From contig NZ_BEYR01000001.1 in assembly GCF_002933815.1 (NCBI RefSeq), forward strand, positions 1,406,691 to 1,470,690: a DNA stretch of 64,000 nt, in the 5' to 3' direction. Made by a program: the position numbers and the translations under genes. Below are positions 26,626 to 34,994 of this stretch, one piece after another. Position 1 is the first letter of the stretch, and each line of letters opens with the position of its first letter. Below the pieces are notes generated by a model that saw only the letters and a list, made by a program, of their open reading frames with translations, was not told the origin of the DNA and made no database searches. The stretch comes from Sphingobacterium sp. HMA12 (GTDB taxonomy: Bacteria > Bacteroidota > Bacteroidia > Sphingobacteriales > Sphingobacteriaceae).

Positions 26626-27189
26626 ATGATGAATATAAGATTTAACAGTATAACCATACGTATTGGGCTTTTTATTATTGCGGCAAGTGTTTCGACTTCC
26701 TGCGGAAATCCAACACCGAGTAACAAACCAGAAACCGAAAAAGATCAGCCTATCCAGGAGATGCAGACTCCAAACGTGGCGGACGTTTCTTTTAAAGATA
26801 AGTCGGGAAATGTGGTATCGCTGAGTGCATTAAAAGGCAAAGTTGTGTTTATTAACTTCTGGGCTACGTGGTGCCCTCCATGTATACATGAAATGCCATC
26901 CATAAATACCCTAAGAAAAGAATTCAAGGATAATAAAAATATTGAATTCCTGATGGTGGATGTAGATAATGATATCGATCAATCGGCAGCATTTATGGAA
27001 AAGAACAACTATGACTTACCTTTGTACACTCCCGCAGGAGAAATCCCACCAGAGTTTTTAGGTGGATCAATTCCTACGACAGTAATCCTAGACAAAAATG
27101 GGCAGATAGTCGAACGCTTAGAGGGCAGTAGAGACTATGCTGCTCCAGAGATAGCAAAAGCATTAGCGGAACTTACAAAAGCAAATTAA
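26626..27189 (+). CDS. TlpA-like thioredoxin lipoprotein
   Basis: A lipoprotein signal peptide ends IIAASVSTSCGN (lipobox cysteine near residue 26). A linker rich in Pro, Glu and Lys leads to a thioredoxin domain with VVFINFWATWCPPCIHEMPS (CPPC near residues 85-88) and the cis-Pro loop GGSIPTTVILDKNG. It probably reduces disulfides in the periplasm, anchored by its lipid. It is the last gene before a bidirectional terminator. The start ATG may be 26626 or the adjacent 26629; the difference is one residue. Confidence 0.88.
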   Translation: MMNIRFNSITIRIGLFIIAASVSTSCGNPTPSNKPETEKDQPIQEMQTPNVADVSFKDKSGNVVSLSALKGKVVFINFWATWCPPCIHEMPSINTLRKEFKDNKNIEFLMVDVDNDIDQSAAFMEKNNYDLPLYTPAGEIPPEFLGGSIPTTVILDKNGQIVERLEGSRDYAAPEIAKALAELTKAN

Positions 27190-27221
27190 CAAGAGAACAA
27201 ATAGTTAAAGTAAAATATCAT

Positions 27222-27260
27222 AAGAGCTAAATGGATTTTAAACCCATTTAGCTCTTTTTA
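27222..27260. terminator. Bidirectional terminator between convergent genes
   Basis: AAGAGCTAAATGG (27222-27234) and CCATTTAGCTCTT (27244-27256) form a perfect 13-bp stem. Five T residues follow on the plus strand, and the minus strand has a weaker U tract. It separates the TlpA lipoprotein from the convergent hydrolase. Confidence 0.85.
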
Positions 27261-27273
27261 TAATACGATGATT

Positions 27274-27969
27274 TCAAGATACTGCACTCACAGCCTCTTT
27301 GATCAATGCAGCAATTTCATTTGGATGGGTAGCCAGGGAAGCATGACTAGCTGCTAAATGAATGATTTTTTTTGCGTTGATCCGCTCAGCCATTTCTGTT
27401 TGCGTTGCCGGTGGTATCATATGATCATTGTCCGATACCTGGTACCAGCTAGGTTTTGTTTTCCATGCTGGCTCATCCGCCTCAGCGGCGAAAATACTGC
27501 CATGAGTTGGCTTTTGAGCTAAAGACATCGCGATCGCATCTTTTTCGTTTAAATCATGGGCAAAGCTTTCGTGGAATTTATCGTACTTGATCCAAAGAAA
27601 TCCTTTTGCATCAGGAACAATACTTGCGGCGCCAGAAGGCTGCTCTCGGCGACTGAATATCCCACCCAGACTTTCGCCCTTATCTGGAGCAAAGGCAGCA
27701 ATATACACTAAACCCGCAACTTTTTCATGATGCCCTGCTGCCGATATAACTGCTCCGCCGTAAGAATGCCCAACTAACACAACTTTACCTACCTGTAAGT
27801 CAATTAAATCCTTCGTTTTCTGAATATCATCTTCGGCAGATGTCAATGGATTTTGTACGCTCCGAACCGTATAACCTTCCGCATGAAGATTTGCAATAAC
27901 ATGTCGCCAATGGGATCCATCTCCCCAGGCTCCGTGCACTAAAATAATTGTTACATTTTGATTTCCCAT
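27274..27969 (-). CDS. Alpha/beta hydrolase
   Basis: The 231-residue protein is of the short esterase type: an oxyanion loop TIILVHGAWGDGSHW at the N-terminus, the nucleophile elbow VVLVGHSYGGAVI (Ser near 72), and a histidine near the C-terminus in HLAASHASLATHP. An acid is probable in YQVSDNDHMIPP. The VHGAW/GHSYGG pattern is shared with cytoplasmic esterases and plant-type methyl esterase homologues. The substrate is unknown. Its gene is convergent with the TlpA gene. Confidence 0.82.
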   Translation of the reverse strand: MGNQNVTIILVHGAWGDGSHWRHVIANLHAEGYTVRSVQNPLTSAEDDIQKTKDLIDLQVGKVVLVGHSYGGAVISAAGHHEKVAGLVYIAAFAPDKGESLGGIFSRREQPSGAASIVPDAKGFLWIKYDKFHESFAHDLNEKDAIAMSLAQKPTHGSIFAAEADEPAWKTKPSWYQVSDNDHMIPPATQTEMAERINAKKIIHLAASHASLATHPNEIAALIKEAVSAVS

Positions 27970-28262
27970 GTTCGTTGAAGTTTATAAACAAATATATATT
28001 TAAGTTGCTATTAAATATATAACTTAAGTTGACGTTTTAAAATCCGTCGACGGATTCTACTCAACGATGGCAGTTTGACCTCGAGATAGCTGGCGATATG
28101 TTTTTGAGCAACCAATTGAAATCTCCATTTTCGGCGAGCAGGATAATTTTATATTAAAGTTATTGAAAACTTTTGTCAATACGTCACAACATTGAATTAT
28201 ATACTTTCTTTATCGTTGACAATAAAAATACTACCTTCGTACTACATCAGAGCAGTATTGAT

Positions 28263-29147
28263 ATGTCGCAACTTAAAGAGCAAACAGCAGTAAGAACCAC
28301 CTATTTCAGTATTATTGGAAATGCTATACTGGCATTGCTAAAGTGGCTGGCGGGCTTTTTTGGGAATTCTTATGCACTAATCGCAGATGCCATAGAATCA
28401 ACGGCTGATATTTTCTCTTCCTTTCTCGTTCTTCTCGGACTAAAGTACGCACAACGGCCCGCAGACGAGAATCATCCTTATGGCCACGGAAGAGTGGAGC
28501 CACTTATCACTTTTATTGTCGTAGGCTTTCTCATTGTGTCAGCTACAATTATAGCCTATGAAAGTATAGCAAATATCGGGACACCGCACGAACTCCCTAA
28601 ACCCTGGACTTTATTTGTCCTGGGTGGGATCATTATTTGGAAAGAAAGCTCTTATCGAATCGTGATGAAGAAGAGTCGAGAGACCAATAGCTCCTCGCTG
28701 AAAGCAGATGCCTGGCATCATCGAAGCGATGCAATTACTTCAGTTGCAGCATTTATTGGGATATCTGTCGCTTTGATATTAGGAAAAGGCTATGAGAATG
28801 CAGATGACTATGCTGCACTGTTTGCAGCCGGATTCATCTTGTATAACTGCTATCACATCTTTAGACCAGCCCTTGGCGAAATTATGGATGAAAATGTTTA
28901 CGCTGAGGTGATCGAAGATATCAGAAAATATGCATTGGAAGTAAAAGGGATCAAAGCTACCGAAAAATGTTATGTTCGAAAATCAGGAACAAAATATCAC
29001 GTCGACCTACATGCGATTGTCGACAGTGAAATTACGGTGAAGGCAGGACATGCTTTGGCGCATCAACTCAAAGATTATTTGATTAAACACATCCCAGACC
29101 TGGGACATGTCATGATCCACATTGAGCCCTGCGAAAGTATCGACTGA
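28263..29147 (+). CDS. Cation diffusion facilitator (Zn2+/Fe2+/Mn2+ efflux)
   Basis: From ATG 28263 the protein has 294 residues with six membrane helices. CDF metal-site residues are in ALIADAIESTADIFSSFL (first Asp and Ser/Asp pair), HPYGHGRVEPL, and SSSLKADAWHHRSDAITSVAAF (HHxxD, helix 5). The C-terminal cytoplasmic domain (KCYVRKSGTKYHVDLHAIVD..HVMIHIEPCE) is the dimerising metal-sensing fold. HHxxD points to zinc-like divalent metals, while iron or manganese remain possible. Another in-frame start at 28173 would add an unlikely extension. Confidence 0.88.
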   Translation: MSQLKEQTAVRTTYFSIIGNAILALLKWLAGFFGNSYALIADAIESTADIFSSFLVLLGLKYAQRPADENHPYGHGRVEPLITFIVVGFLIVSATIIAYESIANIGTPHELPKPWTLFVLGGIIIWKESSYRIVMKKSRETNSSSLKADAWHHRSDAITSVAAFIGISVALILGKGYENADDYAALFAAGFILYNCYHIFRPALGEIMDENVYAEVIEDIRKYALEVKGIKATEKCYVRKSGTKYHVDLHAIVDSEITVKAGHALAHQLKDYLIKHIPDLGHVMIHIEPCESID

Positions 29148-29381
29148 AGTAAGAAGTTTAATGCTAATTAGGGTGTTCGTATATAAAATAAGGCTATTCG
29201 TATAATTTAGTCAATCTGTATTTATTTTTCTTTTAGCTTTATCCTAAGTAATAACTTACTTCTCTAAAAATAGTTTTTTGTCAGCATTCTCCTGTTGGAT
29301 TACGATTTGGCTGTATACAACCAGGCATTCGGTTACGTTAACAGAATTACCAGGAGGAACTTAAATAGTAAATGACATTGT

Positions 29382-29969
29382 ATGCCAGTCAACAAAAGAA
29401 AGAAAATTGTATTTGCCGTAACAATAATTTTTGGACTATTGTCCACACACAAAGCTTCAGCACAATTTGGGATGGGCATTCGGGCAGGGGGGAATCTATC
29501 AAATACAGATGGCTCTGCCTTTCGCTCAAATAAGAGAGTCGGTTTTCAGATCGGAGGGGATCTTACATATCATTTCAATAAAAACATCGCTTTACAAGCT
29601 GAACCAGTTTATAACTTGATGCGGGTCCGAAATAATGACCAGACAGCACAGCGTGAGCACGGGATTGGGGCCGGTACCAGAAAGTTAGCCTATATGAGTG
29701 TACCACTCTATTTGAAACTAAACTTTACCCGTACTATCGCAATTATGGGTGGTCTCGACTTTAATTTTTTACTCAATGATGATCGCTATAAATTGAACAA
29801 TGGAGACAATGCGTTTCGTAGTAAACCAAGAACAGGTTACAGTTTAGGTGCAGAATTGGGTGGAGTTTATTTTCGATATCGAAAATTTAATAGGACAAAT
29901 AATATTATTGACAATTGGACTGCGGATATTGAACAATATCAACTGGGATTCAAATTTGAATTATTTTAA
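29382..29969 (+). CDS. Outer membrane beta-barrel protein (PorT/OmpW-like)
   Basis: A signal peptide (KIVFAVTIIFGLLSTHKASAQ) precedes alternating hydrophobic and polar strands with glycines and a terminal aromatic: GMGIRAGGNLSNT, RVGFQIGGDLTYHF, LAYMSVPLYLKLNF, and the last residues YQLGFKFELF. This is the porin-like small barrel (PF13568-type) frequent in Bacteroidota, of about eight strands. No specific function can be assigned. A strong terminator follows about 90 bp downstream. Confidence 0.78.
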   Translation: MPVNKRKKIVFAVTIIFGLLSTHKASAQFGMGIRAGGNLSNTDGSAFRSNKRVGFQIGGDLTYHFNKNIALQAEPVYNLMRVRNNDQTAQREHGIGAGTRKLAYMSVPLYLKLNFTRTIAIMGGLDFNFLLNDDRYKLNNGDNAFRSKPRTGYSLGAELGGVYFRYRKFNRTNNIIDNWTADIEQYQLGFKFELF

Positions 29970-30061
29970 ATGGATTTAGGTGCAATACCTCATTGTGGAA
30001 GAATTTGCTAAAAGTTGATTTTTTGCATAAAATTGATATTGGCAATATTAACAGGAGAGGG

Positions 30062-30090
30062 CCATCCCGATGTAATCGGGATGGTTTTTT
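30062..30090 (+). terminator. Terminator after the beta-barrel gene
   Basis: CCATCCCGAT (30062-30071) and ATCGGGATGG (30075-30084) form a perfect 10-bp GC-rich stem with a GTA loop, followed by a T run. Confidence 0.85.
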
Positions 30091-30098
30091 TAGCTATA

Positions 30099-31130
30099 TT
30101 ATCCTATATTTTCTGCCGATAACATTTCAATCTGCCACCTAATATGGTCCATTGTAATCGGATATTCAACATCATTAACAAGATTTTCATAGATAGCATT
30201 GAATAATAGATTATAATCTCCTTTATGAGGACGGGGATAAGATATATGCTTTTGATTTGCGCTATCAATAGTCACAAGTTTCCCTTCACTGCCGTCCGGC
30301 TCCATGCCATATATCGAATTGTTGGGAAGCATGCCATCTATTAATTGCTGTTCCTGTACATCAGCCATCGTTTTAATGAAGCTGCCCTTTGTACCGTGTA
30401 AAACAAAAGCAGGTAAAGGTTCGGTAACGGCGAGACTTCCTGTTAAAAATACATTCAAGCCATCCGCATAACGCAAATGATAATGAAAATAATCCGCAAC
30501 TTGAGAACCCGGTCGATTGATTGAGGTTGTTTTACTAAATTTTAATGGCTTACCAAAAAGTGCTATAGCCTGATCTATTAGATGAGGTCCTAAGTCGTAT
30601 GTAAGTCCACTGGAGATGTATTGGTTATTTTCCTTGAAATATTTTTGGCCCAACTCAAGTTTATAGCGGTCGAAGCGAAAAGATACTTCAGCAAGTTTGC
30701 CAAGATCACCACTTTCGACAACTTTCTTTACATCAAGAAAATGGCTATCATAACGTCTGTTTTGATAAAAGAAAATCCGCTTCCCGCTTTTCTTGCTGAC
30801 CTCAATAAGTTGATCGAATTGTGCAATATTTTCCACTGCCGGCTTCTCGATAAGAACATGTTTTCCTGCTTTTAAAGCCTCGGTAGCGAATTCAAAATGG
30901 GTATGATTTGGCGTATTTACAATCACAAGTTCAATTGTATCGTCAGCCAATAATTGAGTTACGCTATCATAACTAATAATTTCTGGATAAAGTTCCTGTG
31001 CTGTTTTATTTGACCGTTCTACGACAGCAGTTAAGTTAAAATGTGGACTAATATGGATGAACGGTGCGTGAAAGACACGCCCAGACATGCCAAAACTTAA
31101 AATTCCGGTGTTGATTTTGGTACTTGTCAT
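30099..31130 (-). CDS. Gfo/Idh/MocA family oxidoreductase
   Basis: The 343-residue protein has an N-terminal Rossmann NAD(P) fold (ILSFGMSGRVFHAPFIHISPHFNLTAVVER) and the catalytic EKP motif in AGKHVLIEKPAVEN. The C-terminal alpha/beta domain starts near YKLELGQKYFKENNQ. The HAPFI variant of the nucleotide loop is typical of the YdgJ/IolW-like branch, which acts on inositols or sugars. It stands alone next to the sugar-related genes at 32-34.5 kb, perhaps by chance. Start at ATG 31130 is well supported by the motif position. Confidence 0.88.
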   Translation of the reverse strand: MTSTKINTGILSFGMSGRVFHAPFIHISPHFNLTAVVERSNKTAQELYPEIISYDSVTQLLADDTIELVIVNTPNHTHFEFATEALKAGKHVLIEKPAVENIAQFDQLIEVSKKSGKRIFFYQNRRYDSHFLDVKKVVESGDLGKLAEVSFRFDRYKLELGQKYFKENNQYISSGLTYDLGPHLIDQAIALFGKPLKFSKTTSINRPGSQVADYFHYHLRYADGLNVFLTGSLAVTEPLPAFVLHGTKGSFIKTMADVQEQQLIDGMLPNNSIYGMEPDGSEGKLVTIDSANQKHISYPRPHKGDYNLLFNAIYENLVNDVEYPITMDHIRWQIEMLSAENIG

Positions 31131-31580
31131 TTTTATTTAATCTTGTTGTAGCGATGTTGTCCGAAATTGAATATTCTTACTCCGATTATTCATGCCATTG
31201 TCGAACCTAGGAAAGACCTAACATAAATATAGAAATATCTTATCTTATTTTGATGAATCCCCGTTAATATTTTGACCGGATTTTTCAGGAAATAACATGT
31301 ATATGTTCCTTGCCAACCTTGCTTTATCCAATTGTATGTGCATTGAAGAGTACATTCAGCGGGAAAGAGGAATAATATTTCCATTCCAAAAGGAAAGAAC
31401 CGTAAAAAACATATTTTATATAACTGGATAACAACGTATTGACTTTTAGTTGTTCGGAAATAAGTTTTTACGCCTTCGGTATTTTTAAACTTATGCAATA
31501 TATAGTATAGAGAAGAGGGTTACGACATATAAAAACGAAACCAATCTATTTTGGACTCTTCTATTTATTGTAAAAAAGAT
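31131..31580. other. Intergenic region without clear genes
   Basis: A minus-strand open frame at 31190-31498 has an unusual mix of aromatic residues and cysteines and no domain, so it is not called. No promoter with both boxes and no strong hairpin was found in this interval. Confidence 0.4.
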
Positions 31581-31856
31581 ATGGAAGTTTTAATTAGCTC
31601 GTTAACCAGTAACGGTCATAAATTGACGCCTCAACGCCTACATATTATTCAACACTTGTGGCGTAAAGTCATTATTGACAACATCGATGATCTTTACGTC
31701 GAGTTAAGGTCAATACAGCATATCAGCTGGGCAACATTGTATTCCACCATTAGATTATTGCATGCACTCGGTTGGCTGGAAATGCGAGGAAATGGTCCCC
31801 GAGGAAAGTACTATAGCTGGATCCGAAAAGATCTTCCAGCTGTATCATCCTATTAA
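31581..31856 (+). CDS. Fur-like winged-helix protein lacking the dimerisation domain
   Basis: The ATG at 31581 gives 91 residues that align with the N-terminal DNA-binding domain of Fur proteins: NGHKLTPQRLHIIQHLWRK, DDLYVELRSIQHISWATLYSTIRLLHALGWLEMRG, where the recognition-helix text ATLYSTIRLL corresponds to the ATVYRTL motif. The usual C-terminal half with HHxH metal ligands and CxxC sites is missing and the frame simply ends after YYSWIRKDLPAVSSY. So it is an orphan DNA-binding module with no obvious metal sensor. It may be monomeric or dimerise in another way. Confidence 0.65.
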   Translation: MEVLISSLTSNGHKLTPQRLHIIQHLWRKVIIDNIDDLYVELRSIQHISWATLYSTIRLLHALGWLEMRGNGPRGKYYSWIRKDLPAVSSY

Positions 31857-31934
31857 CTCAACTACGTCCATTGCAACCTACATTGACAGATCATAACGCG
31901 GGCATATACAATTCTCTTTTCCCTCATAAAAGAT

Positions 31935-31989
31935 TTTGATTTATTTTAGAATAAAAAGTATATTTGGTTAATTAACAAAACCGGTTTTG
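31935..31989 (+). promoter_or_regulatory. Promoter and LacI-type operator of the transporter-GH130 operon
   Basis: TTTG (31935-31938), exactly 20 bp, then TATATTTG (31959-31966) is a perfect Bacteroidota promoter. The start is predicted near 31973. The 14-bp perfect palindrome CAAAACCGGTTTTG (31976-31989) lies at the start site and has the central CG of LacI-family operators, so a repressor bound there would block initiation. Confidence 0.65.
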
Positions 31990-32019
31990 CTTTTTTATGA
32001 CGCTATAACCAATTTCAAT

Positions 32020-33309
32020 ATGAAACCTGTTTGGAAATTTACTTTGATAGCTTCCTTGGGAGGCTTTTTATTTGGATTTGAAACTGCGGTCATCTCGGGT
32101 GCTGAGCAGATTATTCAAAAACTATGGCAGCTCAATGCAGTACGACATGGTCTCACTGTCTCCATCTCATTGATAGGTACAATCCTCGGTGCTATTATCG
32201 CTGGTCAGCTCACCAATCGTTATGGCAGGAAGCCAATGCTTTATGCTATTGCGTTACTTTATCTATTATCCGCGATAGGATGTGCACTCGCATCTATTTG
32301 GGAAGTTTTTCTTTTATTCCGCTTTTTTGGTGGGCTTGCCGTTGGGATAAGTTCTGTTGTCGGTCCGGTATATACTTCTGAAATCGCGCCCGCCAAGGAT
32401 CGGGGAAAGCTGACTGGTACATTTCAGATTATGATTGTGACAGGGATTTTTACAGCCTATCTCACCAACTTTGTTTTTTTAGGAATAGAGACGGATGCCT
32501 GGCGATATATGCTTGGTATCATGGCATTGCCTGCATTGTTATTTGTTATACTTGTACGGGGAATTCCAGAAAGTCCAAGATGGTTATTGCAGGTGGGAAA
32601 CAGTAACAAAGCACGTAAGAGCTATACTGTATTAGGGGAAGAGGAAATGCTGTACGGGCCTATGACTGAATCCAGGGATGTTCGCCCATCTAAGCAGGTT
32701 AATCTTTTTCAAAAACGTTATGCTAAACCCATTGTATTAGCTGTTCTATTGGCTTTTTTCAATCAGATGACGGGTATAAACGCAATTCTGTATTATGCGC
32801 CGCGCATATTCGAAATGGCAGGATTTAGTGCTGCACTGGCTTATCTCCAACCTATATTTATTGGTGGGACTAACTTGCTCTTTACCTTGATAGGGATGAG
32901 TATTATAGACCGTTTTGGCCGTAAGAAATTATTACTGACAGGAGCAGTAGGAATGTTTTTCTTTCTATTGCTATCGGCCTATGGACTAAAAGGCGTCCAC
33001 GCTGATTATCTCTTATTTTTCATTATCGGTTTTATTGCTGCCTTTGCATTATCGCAGGGAGCTGTTATCTGGGTATTCTTGGCAGAGATCTTTCCGAATG
33101 AAGTGCGTGCGCAAGGATCATCTTTGGGGAGTACAACACATTGGTTTTTTGCCGCAATAATATCTTGGCTTTTTCCCATTATCGTGGAGGGAACAGTTTT
33201 GGGTGGGTTTTATGCATTTCTTTTCTACGCCATTATGGTTGTGTTATCTTTTATCTTTATTCTTTTCCTACCAGAAACGAAAGGCAGAGCGCTGGAGGAA
33301 ATAAAATAG
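32020..33309 (+). CDS. MFS sugar:H+ symporter (sugar porter family)
   Basis: From ATG 32020 the protein has 429 residues and 12 predicted helices. Sugar-porter motifs are all present: GFLFGFETAVISGA in helix 1, GQLTNRYGRKPML, PESPRWLL, FNQMTGINAILYYAPRIFE, DRFGRKKLLL and PETKGRALEEI. This is the xylose/galactose/glucose symporter type. The next gene (GH130 lipoprotein) starts 5 bp after its stop, so it probably imports the monosaccharide released by that enzyme, such as mannose or glucose. An in-frame start at 31987 lies inside the operator and is unlikely. Confidence 0.9.
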   Translation: MKPVWKFTLIASLGGFLFGFETAVISGAEQIIQKLWQLNAVRHGLTVSISLIGTILGAIIAGQLTNRYGRKPMLYAIALLYLLSAIGCALASIWEVFLLFRFFGGLAVGISSVVGPVYTSEIAPAKDRGKLTGTFQIMIVTGIFTAYLTNFVFLGIETDAWRYMLGIMALPALLFVILVRGIPESPRWLLQVGNSNKARKSYTVLGEEEMLYGPMTESRDVRPSKQVNLFQKRYAKPIVLAVLLAFFNQMTGINAILYYAPRIFEMAGFSAALAYLQPIFIGGTNLLFTLIGMSIIDRFGRKKLLLTGAVGMFFFLLLSAYGLKGVHADYLLFFIIGFIAAFALSQGAVIWVFLAEIFPNEVRAQGSSLGSTTHWFFAAIISWLFPIIVEGTVLGGFYAFLFYAIMVVLSFIFILFLPETKGRALEEIK

Positions 33310-33314
33310 CCATT

Positions 33315-34466
33315 ATGAAGACATTTATTAAACTTTATATTATTATCCAATCTATTATTTTACAGGGATGTAGTACGCAGCATGGAAAGTACAATGGAAA
33401 AAATTGGATAATGGGTGGATTTGAGCGGCCTTCAGGTGTTAACCCTGTTATTGCACCGGACAGTAGCACCAGATTCTACGATCCCCTTAGCCAAACTACC
33501 ATCCGCTGGGAGGATAATGATACGTTTAATCCGGCGGCCGCTGTCATCAGAGATAGTGTTTATGTCATTTATCGCGCTGAAGATAAAACAGGAATAAAAA
33601 TTGGGCATAGAACGTCCCGTCTTGGGCTTGCGGCGAGCGGGGATGGACTGCATTTTGAACGAAGCAAAACACCTATATTCTTTCCGGATAAAGATAGTCA
33701 ACAAGCCAGCGAATGGCCAGGGGGAACTGAAGATCCACGTATTGCGCAGGCACAAGACGGAACCTTTGTCATGTTCTACACACAATGGAATCGCAAGGTT
33801 CCGCGATTAGGCGTGGCCACCTCCAGTGATCTAAGAAACTGGACAAAGCATGGACCTATTTTCAAAAAATCCGCCAAATTACCCAATCTTGTTGACATGG
33901 CACACAAATCCGCATCTATTCTCACAAAGTTGGTAGGAGATAGACTGATTATCACTCAGGTAAATGGTAAGTATTGGTTATATTGGGGCGAACACGGGGT
34001 ATATGGAGCTACATCAGACAATCTGATCGACTGGGAGCCTGTAGTAGATAAAAATGGAAAGTTGCAAGCATTTATCACTCCACGCGAGGGCTATTTTGAT
34101 AGCTCCCTCACCGAATGTGGACCACCCGCGATTTTGACAGCGAAAGGAATTCTACTGCTCTATAATGGCAAAAACCATGCAGACAAAGGAGATCCAAGAT
34201 TCAATAAAAACACCTATTCGGCAGGGCAGGTGCTCTTTGATCGGAAAGATCCCACCAAAGTACTAGCTCGTCTGGATACACCATTTCTACGTCCAATGGA
34301 AGCTTTTGAAAAGAGTGGCCAGTATGTCGATGGAACGGTATTTATCGAGGGCTTAGTATATTTTAAACAGAAATGGTTTCTGTATTACGGTTGTGCTGAT
34401 TCACGCGTCGGCGTAGCGGTTTTTGACCCGCAAAAACCAGCTGCGATAGATCCTTTACCTGAGTGA
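33315..34466 (+). CDS. GH130 family lipoprotein (mannoside hydrolase/phosphorylase family)
   Basis: The ATG at 33315 gives a signal peptide with lipobox (IIIQSIILQGCS) and a 383-residue five-bladed propeller. GH130 features include NPVIAPD, a WEDNDTFNPAAAVIRDSVYVIYRAED stretch, GGTEDPRI (the acid-base Asp region), DMAHKSASI, LTECGPPAIL and VDGTVFIEGLVYF. GH130 enzymes act on beta-mannosides, either as cytoplasmic phosphorylases or as secreted hydrolases. Lipid anchoring makes a hydrolase more likely, since inorganic phosphate would be a poor cosubstrate outside the cytoplasm. It forms an operon with the sugar symporter just upstream. Confidence 0.85.
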   Translation: MKTFIKLYIIIQSIILQGCSTQHGKYNGKNWIMGGFERPSGVNPVIAPDSSTRFYDPLSQTTIRWEDNDTFNPAAAVIRDSVYVIYRAEDKTGIKIGHRTSRLGLAASGDGLHFERSKTPIFFPDKDSQQASEWPGGTEDPRIAQAQDGTFVMFYTQWNRKVPRLGVATSSDLRNWTKHGPIFKKSAKLPNLVDMAHKSASILTKLVGDRLIITQVNGKYWLYWGEHGVYGATSDNLIDWEPVVDKNGKLQAFITPREGYFDSSLTECGPPAILTAKGILLLYNGKNHADKGDPRFNKNTYSAGQVLFDRKDPTKVLARLDTPFLRPMEAFEKSGQYVDGTVFIEGLVYFKQKWFLYYGCADSRVGVAVFDPQKPAAIDPLPE

Positions 34467-34509
34467 TAAAATTATAGTTTTTACTAACTACTAAACATCT
34501 ACAGACTCT

Positions 34510-34539
34510 AGTCCTTTATGTATAAAGAGGGCTATTTTT
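34510..34539 (+). terminator. Terminator of the transporter-GH130 operon
   Basis: AGTCCTTTAT pairs with ATAAAGAGGGCT (small bulge), then ATTTTTC follows. It lies 44 bp after the GH130 stop. Confidence 0.6.
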
Positions 34540-34618
34540 CGAAAAGGAATAAGATTTAAGTAGGGACTAGCAAATGCTTTTGTTCAAGCTATTAATTAAG
34601 GTATGAAAGGCACAGAAA

Positions 34619-34657
34619 TAAAAAGGGGCAAATCAATGTACATTGATTTGCCCCTTT
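34619..34657 (-). terminator. tRNA-His terminator
   Basis: A 36-bp perfect palindrome (34622-34657; stem AAAGGGGCAAATCAATG) lies directly downstream of the tRNA on the minus strand and runs into a T-rich tract on that strand. Confidence 0.8.
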
Positions 34658-34658
34658 G

Positions 34659-34733
34659 GGTAAGTAATCGGGCTCGAACCGACGACCCCTAGAACCACAA
34701 TCTAGTGCTCTAACCAACTGAGCTATACCTACC
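34659..34733 (-). tRNA. tRNA-His (anticodon GTG)
   Basis: On the minus strand the acceptor stem is GTAGGTA/TACTTAC preceded by an encoded G(-1) that can pair with the discriminator C73, the histidine identity feature. The D stem is GCTC/GAGC, the anticodon stem-loop is CTAGA-TTGTGGT-TCTAG with anticodon GTG, and the T arm is GTCGG-TTCGAGC-CCGAT. No CCA is encoded. It has its own promoter and terminator. Confidence 0.96.
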
Positions 34734-34748
34734 GTGATTTTGATGATA

Positions 34749-34780
34749 CAAAAGTACGATTAAACCCCATTCCCTCCAAA
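34749..34780 (-). promoter_or_regulatory. Promoter of tRNA-His
   Basis: Read on the minus strand: TTTG (34780-34777), exactly 20 bp, TACTTTTG (34756-34749), 15 bp upstream of the tRNA 5' end. The -7 box is identical to that of tRNA-Leu at 50.1 kb. Confidence 0.7.
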
Positions 34781-34937
34781 TAATTGAACAAAAAAAACAA
34801 CGATTCAAGACAACTAAGTGAAAATTAGTTTATTAAATTTTAATAAAAAATGATTGCGTTAGCCCACAAGATTAAATATGCTTCTTTTACTTAAAATCAA
34901 GCTAGAAATTTGCCAAATATGCGAACAAAAAAGCACG

Positions 34938-34974
34938 AAAAAAGCGATTACTCTATTCGGGTAATCGCTTTTTT
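34938..34974. terminator. Terminator downstream of htpG
   Basis: AAAAAAGCGATTAC (34938-34951) and GTAATCGCTTTTTT (34961-34974) form a 14-bp stem with A/T flanks that work in both orientations; it lies 20 bp beyond the htpG stop on the minus strand. Confidence 0.8.
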
Positions 34975-34994
34975 GATTAAGATTGTAGTGGGTA

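Noticed and set aside
31190..31498. 102-codon open frame on the minus strand
   Set aside because: Unusual composition (many Phe, Tyr, Cys), no domain, no promoter, and the start ATG is not preceded by anything helpful. It looks like chance openness in an AT-rich spacer.
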